Shown here piece by piece: positions 13,565 to 21,063 of a DNA stretch of 26,682 nt. Made by a program: the position numbers and the translations under genes. The notes below the pieces were generated by a model. It searched no databases. It saw only the letters and a list, made by a program, of their open reading frames with translations, and was not told the DNA's origin. Positions within the stretch are counted from its first letter, which is position 1; the number at the start of each line of letters is the position of its first letter. This DNA comes from PMNU01 sp035480575 (GTDB taxonomy: Bacteria; Patescibacteriota; Saccharimonadia; Saccharimonadales; UBA4665). The DNA lies in assembly GCA_035480575.1 (NCBI GenBank), contig DATIHR010000036.1:1-26682 (forward strand), in the 5' to 3' direction.

Positions 13565-14878
13565 CTAGATGCTAGCGTAACGGAGCGAACGCCGCGCTAG
13601 CCGTACGCATAGCTCGCGTATGAGCGCAATCGCTACCCCTTGCCAGAAACCAAGCGCTGCGAACGCATAGACGACTAGTAGCAAAGCTGGCGCATTTTCC
13701 CATACGTGCCGGGCAGTGGCGTTGAGGCTGTAACTAGTACTGCCCATCACATAAACGGTTACAGCGGGTAGGCCTACCACGGCGAGCCATACATCCGTGC
13801 CGAAGTGCAGGAAGTGTTGCAGGGTATTGCCAAGCAACACAAACGCGCAAGTCACGGCTGTAGCTGCCACGCCGTTAAGTATCTCCCCGGCAAACAGCCC
13901 GAACGTATCGACTGTCCGTTCAGTGGTCTGTACTGTAAAGTGACCTTTGTACATAGCTTCGGCAAGGCTGGAGCCGTTGGGTACTTTGCGTGTTAGCAGT
14001 ACTTCGCGTGGTTCTGGGTCGTACAGGAGTAACTCTACTACCAGCATAGATATGCCAGAGACGAACCATACAAAGCCTAAGTAAGGCCAAAAGTGCAGGC
14101 TACTGGGTATTGCTAGTTGGCCAGGCGCCGATTCGGACAGCAACCAGCCGCCTACAGCAATAACAATGCTGGCGGCAATAACCCGCCACCGTCCTACTCG
14201 TTTACCAGTGGCAATGCGGTCTAGGCTGGCAAGTGCCAGCGTATATAGCACATGTGCCAGTACCGACGCCGCTAGCCCAGCTAGCACAAAGACTACCGCA
14301 AAAATTATTAGGCCGGCGAACTGCGGCAAAAGCCGGGCGGCCTGTCGTGCTCCAGATTCTTTTTGGTACATGTGCCGAAACTGTCGTGTCTGCAATACTG
14401 CACTGACGAACAGCATGATGTACAACGCCCAGACAGGTCCGATTAGCCAACCCAGAGGGATGGTCAGCACGCCAAGCAGAAAGCCACGGGCAAACAATTC
14501 ATCAACTATATCCTCCCATACGGTGGATTTAATGAGTAGCGGCGTCGCGTCATACAACTTGGGCAGTACCATGGTCCGGCGCTGCAGAACGTTGTTTTTA
14601 GTTTTACCTAACGCCAATGTTACGAGGCCGCCGATTGCCAAGACGAGCGGTATGGTTACCACGACAGCACCAATGGCAAGGGGAATGATGCCGCGTACGC
14701 CGTAATGCGCTTGCTGTAGTGCCATGACGTCGCCGGTAATAAAATGACCGAGCCCCCACACCATTACCTGCGTGCCGCCGGTCGTCCACCCAAGTAATGC
14801 CAAGCCCAGCCATGTACCTACAAAAGCCCAGGTGCTACCCAGCGTAATTTTGTATGGTTTGTCGTTTTGTGGTGACAA
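13565..14878 (-). CDS. Polytopic membrane protein, CPBP/CAAX-protease-like
   Basis: The 437-residue protein has about eight to nine hydrophobic segments. Between the third and fourth lies W-E-D-I-V-D126-E127-L-F-A-R131-G, close to the E-E-x-x-x-R-G signature of CPBP intramembrane metalloproteases, with Asp in place of the first Glu. The later F-x-x-x-H and H-x-x-x-N/D motifs are not clear (the candidates HMYQ and AHVLYT are imperfect), so catalytic competence is doubtful. CPBP relatives cleave prenylated or bacteriocin-type substrates inside the membrane. The start is TTG with AAAAGGA six to seven bases upstream. The gene is convergent with the WhiB-like gene. Confidence 0.55.
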   Translation of the reverse strand: MSPQNDKPYKITLGSTWAFVGTWLGLALLGWTTGGTQVMVWGLGHFITGDVMALQQAHYGVRGIIPLAIGAVVVTIPLVLAIGGLVTLALGKTKNNVLQRRTMVLPKLYDATPLLIKSTVWEDIVDELFARGFLLGVLTIPLGWLIGPVWALYIMLFVSAVLQTRQFRHMYQKESGARQAARLLPQFAGLIIFAVVFVLAGLAASVLAHVLYTLALASLDRIATGKRVGRWRVIAASIVIAVGGWLLSESAPGQLAIPSSLHFWPYLGFVWFVSGISMLVVELLLYDPEPREVLLTRKVPNGSSLAEAMYKGHFTVQTTERTVDTFGLFAGEILNGVAATAVTCAFVLLGNTLQHFLHFGTDVWLAVVGLPAVTVYVMGSTSYSLNATARHVWENAPALLLVVYAFAALGFWQGVAIALIRELCVRLARRSLRYASI

Positions 14879-15025
14879 TTATGTTCCTTTTTGATGCAGC
14901 CAAATTAACTGTAGCGTAAAGGGCTGCTGGTAAGCAACGGAATTGCCATGCTCTTAGGTGTCTGGACGGACTACGTTGGCCCATGTGTCTTTTGTGAGCT
15001 ATATTATTTTTCGTGTCCCGCCAGT

Positions 15026-16021
15026 TTAGTAGGCAAGTGCGGCAAGCAACGCGTCAACTGACTGGTCGACAGTGTAATGTTGTGCGGCTTGCTGCCGTTC
15101 TTTTTCAGTGAGCGGCCCCAGACGCATGGCTTGAACGATGCCTTCGGAGAGGGCAAGCGGATTGTCGTGTTCCACGGTGAACAATCCACCACACTCTGTT
15201 TCGGGTAGACCGCCGTCGTTTGAGGCCACTACGCGACACCCACTATGCTGAGCTTCTGTCGAAATCATGCCGAACGATTCCACCCAACGGATGCTGCTAG
15301 TGGGCATAACTACGACGTCATGCTCGGCATAAAGTTTCGCCATGGTTTCCCGATCCTTACAGGGGGGCACGGCAGTAATCCAGGGGTGTGCGTCGTAGAG
15401 CGCATTGATAACCGCGCCGTCTCCGCGGCCGACACGTCCTTTGACGCATGTTAAGCGGTATTCCTCTTGGCGTAAGGGCGGCAAGTGCAGGCTTTCAAAT
15501 AATGTATACATGCCCTTTTCGCGTACGGCGCGGCCGGCAAATAGAATACGGGGCGGACCCGAGTGCCGCGGCCGCTTGGTTACTGAAAAAATTTCGTCCA
15601 CAAAAGGGTACACCACTGCCGGCCTGGATGCCAGGCCCAATGCTGCTTGCCAATACCGAGCTTTGTATTCGCTCATGACAATCGTGCGGGGCATATCGAC
15701 GCCAGGCGTGAAGATTGAGCTGGGATCGGCGGCGGGCGTAGCCAACACGAAGTAAGCCGGTCGCTTGGTCTGTACCTGCGGCGGCCGGTACATAAAGATG
15801 AGTGTATCATCCAAGTCTGTGAGTGGTTTCTGTCCTTGAACGGCAAGATGCGGCAGGCCTGTTTTGGCGGCGCTTTCGTTGGCGGTCGGGTTGCAAGTGA
15901 TTAAGCGCGCTGGGATATCCCGCCGCAACAGGCCCTGAATAAGACCTGTAGTATACATTTCGCATCCGGCTGCCCAAGGCATAAAAGGGGTGTCATTATC
16001 TGGCCATACAAAAGATATCAT
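15026..16021 (-). CDS. GT4-type glycosyltransferase
   Basis: The 331-residue soluble protein has the GT-B fold. The C-terminal domain begins RILFAGRAVREKGMYTLFESL. The donor-site motif is S-F-G-M-I-S-T-E-A-Q-H-S-G with the E-x7-E type spacing, followed by ASNDGGLPE. It should transfer a sugar from a nucleotide donor in the cytoplasm to a surface glycan or lipid. It is a paralogue of the glycosyltransferase at 23466: both start MISF(V/I)WP and share the whole donor region. That alignment, and AAGAGGA upstream, favour ATG 16021 over a TTG at 16030. A weak donor-site variation precludes naming the sugar. The acceptor is unknown. Confidence 0.85.
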   Translation of the reverse strand: MISFVWPDNDTPFMPWAAGCEMYTTGLIQGLLRRDIPARLITCNPTANESAAKTGLPHLAVQGQKPLTDLDDTLIFMYRPPQVQTKRPAYFVLATPAADPSSIFTPGVDMPRTIVMSEYKARYWQAALGLASRPAVVYPFVDEIFSVTKRPRHSGPPRILFAGRAVREKGMYTLFESLHLPPLRQEEYRLTCVKGRVGRGDGAVINALYDAHPWITAVPPCKDRETMAKLYAEHDVVVMPTSSIRWVESFGMISTEAQHSGCRVVASNDGGLPETECGGLFTVEHDNPLALSEGIVQAMRLGPLTEKERQQAAQHYTVDQSVDALLAALAY

Positions 16022-16114
16022 CGCAATCAAATTCCTCTTAACTTAAGGATTTTTTACAGAACTACACTATCGTAACATGCACTTATGCTTCTAGCCAAAA
16101 CCGCTTTTTTCAAT

Positions 16115-16120
16115 TAATAT
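16115..16120 (+). promoter_or_regulatory. -10 box, leaderless-type promoter
   Basis: TAATAT ends exactly six bases before the ATG at 16127. A short GGG lies next to the start but is too close to act as a Shine-Dalgarno. Confidence 0.4.
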
Positions 16121-16126
16121 GCTGGG

Positions 16127-17338
16127 ATGCAAATGACAATTTTATCCAACCTCACCAAAGCAGACCAACAAAGATGGCAAGAACAATTCGTAAAACCTAA
16201 GCGCAACTACCTCGAGAGTATTTGGCGAAGGTCACAGGACGCCGTCCCCGACGCGTCAGACCCAGACGGCCGCAGGCGCCGGATGATCCATGTTATCGAC
16301 CGTTATGACGTTGTGCCCACGCCAGGAAAACCAGGCAGCTACGACTTCTGCATCACTGAATGCTACATGTGGTTATGTAGCACTCTACCTAAAACCGAAG
16401 TCTCACGATATCAAAAACGACTCGAAAAGGTTCTTTTAGACGCCAACTGGACCCATAGCAGCGGCTTACAATGGAAACGCGGAGAGCTAAGCTTTACTAT
16501 GGCAATCGTAGACCAGCACCCTGAAGATACCGCAGCCGGCCGTGACTTTGGCGCGGACTATCAGACAATCGAATGTACGCTCATATCGAAGGGCTTCCCC
16601 CAGAAGCGCATTCAGCACGAATCGCCCTGGGCAGTATTCAACAGCGGCGTCCGGACGCCGGGTAGCCGTGTGCCTGATCCGACCATTGTGAAGGATATGG
16701 CAAAACTACTGGAGTACCTGCCGGCACAAGTCGAACTAGGTGGCGGCGCCTCGATGGAGCTTGGCATCCCGCCGCTCAATTATTTACACACGGTGTATGG
16801 GTTGTATACTCCGGAGGAGACATTCGCCTATGGCGATACCGATGTGCTGCTTGACAAATTGCTTGCAGATCCCGAGCACTTCTATACAAAGGAAGCTTCG
16901 GTACCATATGCCCGCGCACTAATGGCAGAGCCAAACGACTTCTACCGTCTGCTCGCAGAACTATACACAGACGGACTCGTCGTGGGACCTGTCATTACCA
17001 ATAACTTTGACGGTTTTTGTTCACGTATAGGTTTACAAGAGTTATTTGTGCGCCGCTACGATGAGTCGCACATTGTTCCCGATATTACGTTCCACCCCAA
17101 AGCCCGCTCATTACTTGTAGTCGGTTCACACGCCGACCGGCGCCGTGTGCAACAAGCGGCCAAGCTGCAGGGGCTAAAAGTTATCTACGTTGACCCTGAA
17201 TCGTACGTCAATCACGATGGAGATACGATTCCTTATCCTCTGGAAAAGATCGAGGCAGACGATTTGCTGGTTCGGATGTCGAGCAGTGATTTTGCCCGTC
17301 AGCTCCGCGCTACCCTTGCCACCTCTTCAAATACGTGA
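16127..17338 (+). CDS. SIR2-like (sirtuin-fold) protein, divergent
   Basis: The 403-residue protein has a unique N-terminal 190 residues followed by a region reading like a SIR2 Rossmann domain. G205-G-G-A-S-x3-G-I-P-P matches the GAG-x-S-x-x-S-G-I-P NAD loop. P-V-I-T-N-N293-F-D295-G matches the T-Q-N-x-D-G motif. LLVVGSHADRRRV and KVIYVDPE match the late dinucleotide-binding strands. The R-A-G...H-G catalytic histidine is not found after S-R-I-G, and no zinc cysteines are present, so ordinary deacetylase activity is unlikely. NAD hydrolysis, ADP-ribose sensing or simple nucleotide binding are options. SIR2-like domains also occur in phage-defence proteins, but no partner is seen beside it. 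Confidence 0.55.
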   Translation: MQMTILSNLTKADQQRWQEQFVKPKRNYLESIWRRSQDAVPDASDPDGRRRRMIHVIDRYDVVPTPGKPGSYDFCITECYMWLCSTLPKTEVSRYQKRLEKVLLDANWTHSSGLQWKRGELSFTMAIVDQHPEDTAAGRDFGADYQTIECTLISKGFPQKRIQHESPWAVFNSGVRTPGSRVPDPTIVKDMAKLLEYLPAQVELGGGASMELGIPPLNYLHTVYGLYTPEETFAYGDTDVLLDKLLADPEHFYTKEASVPYARALMAEPNDFYRLLAELYTDGLVVGPVITNNFDGFCSRIGLQELFVRRYDESHIVPDITFHPKARSLLVVGSHADRRRVQQAAKLQGLKVIYVDPESYVNHDGDTIPYPLEKIEADDLLVRMSSSDFARQLRATLATSSNT

Positions 17339-17352
17339 TTCTTGCAGTTTCT

Positions 17353-18180
17353 TTATTTTTTGCTTGGTAAAAATTGGTTTGCGGCGTTGGTGATGGCTCG
17401 GCGAGGGACATTTGGGTTGAGGTGGTAGAACAAGTCTATTGCTTCGTCGGCAATCGCCATTGCTTGTTCGAGAGGGATAGTTGGATTTTTTATGATCGCC
17501 ATTGCTTTGTTTTTAATGTTCACTGCTTCAGGCGCGTAGTGCTCTACTGCGTCCGCCGTACCTTCCGCCGACATGTGTAAGGGCGCGCCGCGTAATAGTG
17601 TAATACTCGATAGCACACGCATAGCTGACTTGCCGCATGATTTTATATGTCGCCTAGGGTCCTGTCGAAATGCCTCCATAATAATGCCGGCACGATAGTT
17701 AGCCATATATCCGGCGGCCCGCCAGGTTCGGTTGTACGCTACCTCTTGTACGCTAGGGCGCATCGACTCGTAATCTCCTGATTCGCCCCATATGCGAACT
17801 GCACTAGTACTTAACCTGAACAATTGTAACTCAGCCGGCGGGGTGCGTTTGGTTGCCTCTAATTCTTGCCTGCTTATTGCTGCATTGTCGACGAACGTTA
17901 TCTGTTGCCATTGGTTACTTATACCCGTAAGCTCCTGCCGTCTTGCCGCGTCTGCTTTTTCGCTGACTGGCTTTTCCGTAACGCCAATAATATCGATATC
18001 GCTTATGCCCGGTTTAAAGTCGCCTAACGCCATGCTACCTGTTACATATATAGCCCTTAGATCTGGGTGGTGCTTTTGGTAACACTGGATTATCTGGGCA
18101 AGAAGGGGATCTAGTGATGTTGGTATATTCTGAGCACTTGGTTTAAACGCGAGCTGCAGATTATTGTGTAGGTTTACCAT
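17353..18180 (-). CDS. Nucleotidyltransferase-fold protein
   Basis: The 275-residue protein has the pol-beta nucleotidyltransferase signature G48-S49-M-A-L-G-D-x6-S-D61-I-D63, with both metal aspartates, followed by a helical C-terminal domain. The layout and length resemble aminoglycoside (ANT) and lincosamide nucleotidyltransferases or small-molecule adenylyltransferases, but sequence does not allow a substrate. It is cytoplasmic, with no signal peptide. It is divergent from the methyltransferase gene, with only 25 bases between the two start codons and overlapping -10 boxes, so transcription of the two is probably mutually dependent. It is convergent with the SIR2-like gene. Confidence 0.75.
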   Translation of the reverse strand: MVNLHNNLQLAFKPSAQNIPTSLDPLLAQIIQCYQKHHPDLRAIYVTGSMALGDFKPGISDIDIIGVTEKPVSEKADAARRQELTGISNQWQQITFVDNAAISRQELEATKRTPPAELQLFRLSTSAVRIWGESGDYESMRPSVQEVAYNRTWRAAGYMANYRAGIIMEAFRQDPRRHIKSCGKSAMRVLSSITLLRGAPLHMSAEGTADAVEHYAPEAVNIKNKAMAIIKNPTIPLEQAMAIADEAIDLFYHLNPNVPRRAITNAANQFLPSKK

Positions 18181-18188
18181 GGGTTAAG

Positions 18189-18196
18189 AGTATATT
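18189..18196. promoter_or_regulatory. Overlapping divergent -10 boxes
   Basis: TATATT (18191-18196) on the plus strand precedes ATG 18206 by nine bases. TATACT (18194-18189) on the minus strand precedes ATG 18180 by eight bases. They share four base pairs, so both cannot be occupied at once. Confidence 0.45.
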
Positions 18197-18205
18197 ACTA
18201 CGTGT

Positions 18206-18892
18206 ATGTCTAAAAAAGATTTTGCTAACCGACCAGTAAAGGGCAAGGTTGTTCCTTTATCTCGTATGGTATTTGTCGTGCAGCGGGCACTATACGTGCT
18301 TTTTGACCCGTCGCCGCTCAGAGAGCTGACGCATCATTATGGCTTGCGCGAATCGCTGAAAATAGAAGGTTTTATGCGTCCTAAGCAATACCACTGGTTC
18401 GAACAACTGTTCGCGCAGCATGATATTGCAAACGTAGCAGAAGTAGGCTTTAATGCGGGGCACTCGGCATTTGCGTTCGCAAACCTTGGCGCCAAGAATA
18501 TTACCTCTTTTGATATTGGCGAACATACATATGTGCGACAGGGCGAGGCCTATATTAAACAACGCTTCCCACAGGTGCATTTAGAGCTTATAATTGGCGA
18601 TTCTCGGCAAACCGTACCAGCGTACAAGGGTAACGATATTTTTGATGCCGTATTTATAGACGGAGGCCACAGCTACGAGGCAGCGGCAAGCGATATAGCC
18701 AGCCTACACAAACTTGCCAAGCCAGGCGCGTTCATAATTATGGACGACTACTTACCGCGGTATTCTTGGTCTCCGCTTGGGCCCAAAAGGGCCTACGACG
18801 AGGCAGTGGCTAAGGGCACTATAGAGCCAATTGAAGTCGTTTCCGGAGACTTGCGCGGTTGGGCCCTCGGACGCTATAAGAAAAGGCAATAG
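18206..18892 (+). CDS. Class I SAM-dependent methyltransferase
   Basis: The 228-residue protein has a Rossmann methyltransferase core. Motif I is E79-V-G-F-N-A-G-H-S-A, the acidic ribose-binding residue is D103 in FDIG, and FIDGGHSYE (150-158) with KPGAFIIMDD (172-181) completes the Methyltransf_24 pattern. That group includes O-methyltransferases acting on sugars and small molecules, often in glycan gene clusters. The first 60 residues are basic and not conserved with the core. Nearby glycosyltransferases make a glycan or lipid acceptor reasonable, but this is inference. The start codon follows a -10 box by nine bases. A small gene begins four bases after the stop. Confidence 0.85.
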   Translation: MSKKDFANRPVKGKVVPLSRMVFVVQRALYVLFDPSPLRELTHHYGLRESLKIEGFMRPKQYHWFEQLFAQHDIANVAEVGFNAGHSAFAFANLGAKNITSFDIGEHTYVRQGEAYIKQRFPQVHLELIIGDSRQTVPAYKGNDIFDAVFIDGGHSYEAAASDIASLHKLAKPGAFIIMDDYLPRYSWSPLGPKRAYDEAVAKGTIEPIEVVSGDLRGWALGRYKKRQ

Positions 18893-18896
18893 AGTA

Positions 18897-19157
18897 ATGC
18901 GAATACCACGCTCGATTCGTTACGTAACGGCAATGGACATATTGGATGCCGGGCGCATGCGTGAGGCGGCTATACACATGTCCTATGGCATTAACCCAAA
19001 CGAAGCCTTGCCCTTTGATTCTGGCTTGCGTGCTGCTGTCGAAATATACGGCACTCGTTTGGCTTGCATTGCAAAAGGTACGGGCGCTATTGCGTGTCGC
19101 CTGTCTGGAATTGATGCCATGTATCGTATCGCTACTAATACCGATTTTCCTGTGTAA
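18897..19157 (+). CDS. Small hypothetical protein, 86 residues
   Basis: The frame starts four bases after the methyltransferase stop, so translation coupling is likely; there is no strong Shine-Dalgarno. The sequence is mixed alpha/beta with no membrane segment. It contains RMREAAIHMSYGINPNEALPF and several cysteines and alanines, and no family is recognised. A TTG start at 18831 would overlap the methyltransferase by 62 bases and is less likely. It could be spurious, but the tight spacing and ordinary composition favour a real gene. Confidence 0.45.
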   Translation: MRIPRSIRYVTAMDILDAGRMREAAIHMSYGINPNEALPFDSGLRAAVEIYGTRLACIAKGTGAIACRLSGIDAMYRIATNTDFPV

Positions 19158-19303
19158 GTGCATGTAAAAGAGGGCCGGCGAGCGCCGAAGATGTCGCAGG
19201 GATGGTCCCTTAGACAGAGCTTTCAGCGCCAGCCAGTCCTCGTATATGCCCGCTTACGGCGTGGGGGTGTTCTCTATCAGGAGAACCTTACGTGCATGCC
19301 GCG
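19158..19303 (-). other. 3' region of the neprosin-like gene, with hairpins
   Basis: This gene-free stretch holds GTTCTC/GAGAAC (19269-19286, six-base loop), AGGGA/TCCCT (19198-19210) and, on the minus strand, a short G+C stem at 19176-19187 followed by CCTCTTTT. The last is a weak terminator candidate for the neprosin-like gene, which would then have a 3' leader of over 100 bases. No ORF or tRNA is seen. Confidence 0.3.
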
Positions 19304-20422
19304 TTAGCAGCCGCCGGGGCCGCCGTAACGGAAGCTACGGATGTTGCCAGGTGTACCCAGCTCCGCGACGTTCCAGTAGGGGTCGATACCCGATGGGGCT
19401 TCACGGTCGTACAAGTTGACTGCGCTAGTGCTCAGGCCAATGTACTGCGTGCTACCGATGCTTGCGCCGACGGACGTCGTTGCTAGCGTTGATGTACCCA
19501 TGTCGGTACATACCGTGGATGCTACGTTATCACCGGCGGCAATTTCGCCGAAGACTTGGGCAAAGTCCTCGTTGGTGAACGTTGTCACCGATGGCGTTGC
19601 CCCGGTCCATACGGTGTCTGCGATGTATGCCACCCAGTTACCGCTGGTGCCGGCGGTGTTGCCCACCCATGCCCACCAGCCAGCAGGTGTTGCCTGTGCC
19701 GAGGTGAAGTGTTCAAGGCCCAGCTTCTGGTTGGCGCTAATGACATCACCAAGGTTTGGGGTCACCCCGCCAACATCCGTCCAGCCGCATCCGTTGTAGC
19801 AAAGGCCATTGTCGTTAACCCATGCGAACGCGAACAGGCGGGGCTGCGTGTCGCCGTTGACGGACTGGTCGACGGTAACGCCGAGCTCGACGATCTGAAG
19901 TTTCCCACCGACCGTCTTCTGGTTAGCGACCTCCGCCAAAGTATGGAAGTCGTTAGTCGTATCGAGCGTCGGCGAGATAGCCGAGTAGTTGGCATATGTG
20001 CCGGTCGGAAGGGTCGTAGTAAATCCTTGCGATCCTACGTTGTAATAGTAACAACCGCCGGGACAACTGCTCAGCGTGCTCATGGGAGCACGTACCGACT
20101 TACTCGCCACCGGTGGGAGGTGCTTGTTGCGCACCACATTCTTTGGTGTTAACAGTTCGCCCTTAAATGTTCCGGGCTTCGGCGGCAGCTTCATCGCCGA
20201 GGATTGCTGCGGACCAGGAGTCGTTGGATCGGACGGATCACTGACAAAGTTACGTGCTGTTGGGAGCGTTGCTGTTGGGGCAGACTGGGCTGCTTGGGCA
20301 ATACCCAGAGGTACAACTAAACCAGTAAGTAGTGTCACAACCGCAGCAGACGAGGCTAGAACCTGTCGGGTTTTTTGGTCAAACATCCCACCAGCCCGTT
20401 TGAAGAAAGTCTTCTTGGACAT
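19304..20422 (-). CDS. Secreted neprosin-like (glutamic peptidase family) protein
   Basis: The 372-residue protein has a long Sec signal: basic residues 1-20, hydrophobic 21-43, cleavage near AQA at 43-45. A proline-rich linker (50-115) follows, then a C-terminal domain. PRLFAFAWVND with C208-Y-N-G-C212-G-W (195-214), WWAWVGNTAG, WVAYIADTVW and Q-V-F-G-E293-I follow the order of motifs in the neprosin domain (formerly DUF239). E179 and E293, 114 residues apart, are candidates for the two catalytic glutamates. Plant neprosin is a prolyl endopeptidase active in acid. The function here is probably extracellular proteolysis, not proven. A clear AAGGAG sits at the start, inside a hairpin. It is the second secreted-protease candidate in the window. 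Confidence 0.75.
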   Translation of the reverse strand: MSKKTFFKRAGGMFDQKTRQVLASSAAVVTLLTGLVVPLGIAQAAQSAPTATLPTARNFVSDPSDPTTPGPQQSSAMKLPPKPGTFKGELLTPKNVVRNKHLPPVASKSVRAPMSTLSSCPGGCYYYNVGSQGFTTTLPTGTYANYSAISPTLDTTNDFHTLAEVANQKTVGGKLQIVELGVTVDQSVNGDTQPRLFAFAWVNDNGLCYNGCGWTDVGGVTPNLGDVISANQKLGLEHFTSAQATPAGWWAWVGNTAGTSGNWVAYIADTVWTGATPSVTTFTNEDFAQVFGEIAAGDNVASTVCTDMGTSTLATTSVGASIGSTQYIGLSTSAVNLYDREAPSGIDPYWNVAELGTPGNIRSFRYGGPGGC

Positions 20423-20424
20423 AT

Positions 20425-20442
20425 GTTCTCCTTTTAGAGAAC
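20425..20442 (-). repeat. Hairpin over the ribosome binding site of the neprosin-like gene
   Basis: GTTCTC (20425-20430) and GAGAAC (20437-20442) pair around six bases and include the AAGGAG of the minus-strand mRNA, so the stem could restrict initiation. The same arms recur beyond the other end of the gene at 19269-19286. A neighbouring ACGCT/AGCGT stem lies just upstream in the leader. Confidence 0.5.
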
Positions 20443-20462
20443 GCTTTACAGCGTCCGCATCT

Positions 20463-20487
20463 AATATATGTAATTCAGCTGAATTAC
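20463..20487 (-). promoter_or_regulatory. Promoter and 18-base palindrome of the neprosin-like gene
   Basis: On the minus strand TATATT (20468-20463) is a plausible -10. The spacer upstream is filled by the perfect palindrome GTAATTCAGCTGAATTAC (20470-20487). A near half-site AGCTGAATAC repeats at 20504-20513. This is the position of a repressor operator. Confidence 0.5.
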
Positions 20488-20600
20488 TATAATGATAACG
20501 ATAAGCTGAATACTTTACAATTCGCTTATGTTAGATATCCACTTGACTACCGGAGGCTCTTACTACTGCAAAACATAGAGTACGTGCCCGAGATGAGTTC

Positions 20601-20629
20601 TTGACTGTTGCTAAAATGCTCCATATATT
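20601..20629 (+). promoter_or_regulatory. Sigma-70-type promoter of the 20659 operon
   Basis: TTGACT, 17 bases, TATATT: the only near-consensus -35/-10 pair at ideal spacing noted in this window. The predicted start of transcription is near 20636, followed by CGGAGGA eight bases or so before ATG 20659. Confidence 0.75.
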
Positions 20630-20641
20630 AACTAGTTAATA
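20626..20641. repeat. 16-base palindrome over the -10 and start of transcription
   Basis: TATTAACT and AGTTAATA form a perfect, gapless palindrome overlapping the -10 box and the predicted +1, typical for a repressor operator. Confidence 0.6.
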
Positions 20642-20658
20642 CTTATCGGAGGAGCATT

Positions 20659-21054
20659 ATGCCCGAACAATCGCCACTGCAGCAATTTGAGGCTGCCTTA
20701 GTAAGCCATCAGCAACTACTGGATGCAGATAAAATCCCCCGAACTGATTTTTTGCACTCACTAGATAAGTTGGTCCGCGTTGGTAGTGGAGTAGTTGACC
20801 AAGCACAAACCGATCCTGCTGATTGCAAGCGTTTTACGGTAGCTATGCATACTATTTTTGAGGCAGCCGGTAGCGGGGAAGTAACTACTGCCCCGCCACT
20901 ATCGCTCGCTCAAAAAGAAGGCTTCCAGACCCAAGCTAGAATTTACGGTGCTCTGGGCGCGTTGATTACTCCAGCCGAAACAGGCCCCGCAACGGAACCT
21001 ACTGCAACCACTAACTTAGATCTTGACAGCAAGAAAAGTTCAAAAAGCAAGTAA
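20659..21054 (+). CDS. Small hypothetical protein, first gene of the SelO-like operon
   Basis: The 131-residue soluble protein is predicted helical over residues 1-105 and then has a flexible tail rich in T, A, K and S (ending SKKSSKSK). There is one cysteine and no known domain. It has the best promoter and Shine-Dalgarno in the window. The large SelO-like gene starts nine bases after its stop, so the two are surely one operon and may act together, for example as partner or substrate of the larger protein. That idea rests only on context. Confidence 0.7.
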   Translation: MPEQSPLQQFEAALVSHQQLLDADKIPRTDFLHSLDKLVRVGSGVVDQAQTDPADCKRFTVAMHTIFEAAGSGEVTTAPPLSLAQKEGFQTQARIYGALGALITPAETGPATEPTATTNLDLDSKKSSKSK

Positions 21055-21063
21055 TAGAACTCT

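Noticed and set aside
14166..14705. A 179-codon plus-strand frame opposite the membrane protein.
   Set aside because: Its composition (many T, S, R, M) is what the reverse of a hydrophobic coding strand gives. The minus-strand frame has regular membrane helices and a Shine-Dalgarno.
18831..18896. TTG-initiated extension of the 86-residue protein into the methyltransferase gene.
   Set aside because: A 62-base overlap without a ribosome binding site is less likely than the ATG four bases after the stop.
19416..20492. Plus-strand frames of 127-198 codons opposite the neprosin-like gene.
   Set aside because: The minus-strand gene has a signal peptide, a Shine-Dalgarno and family motifs. The plus-strand frames have none of these.
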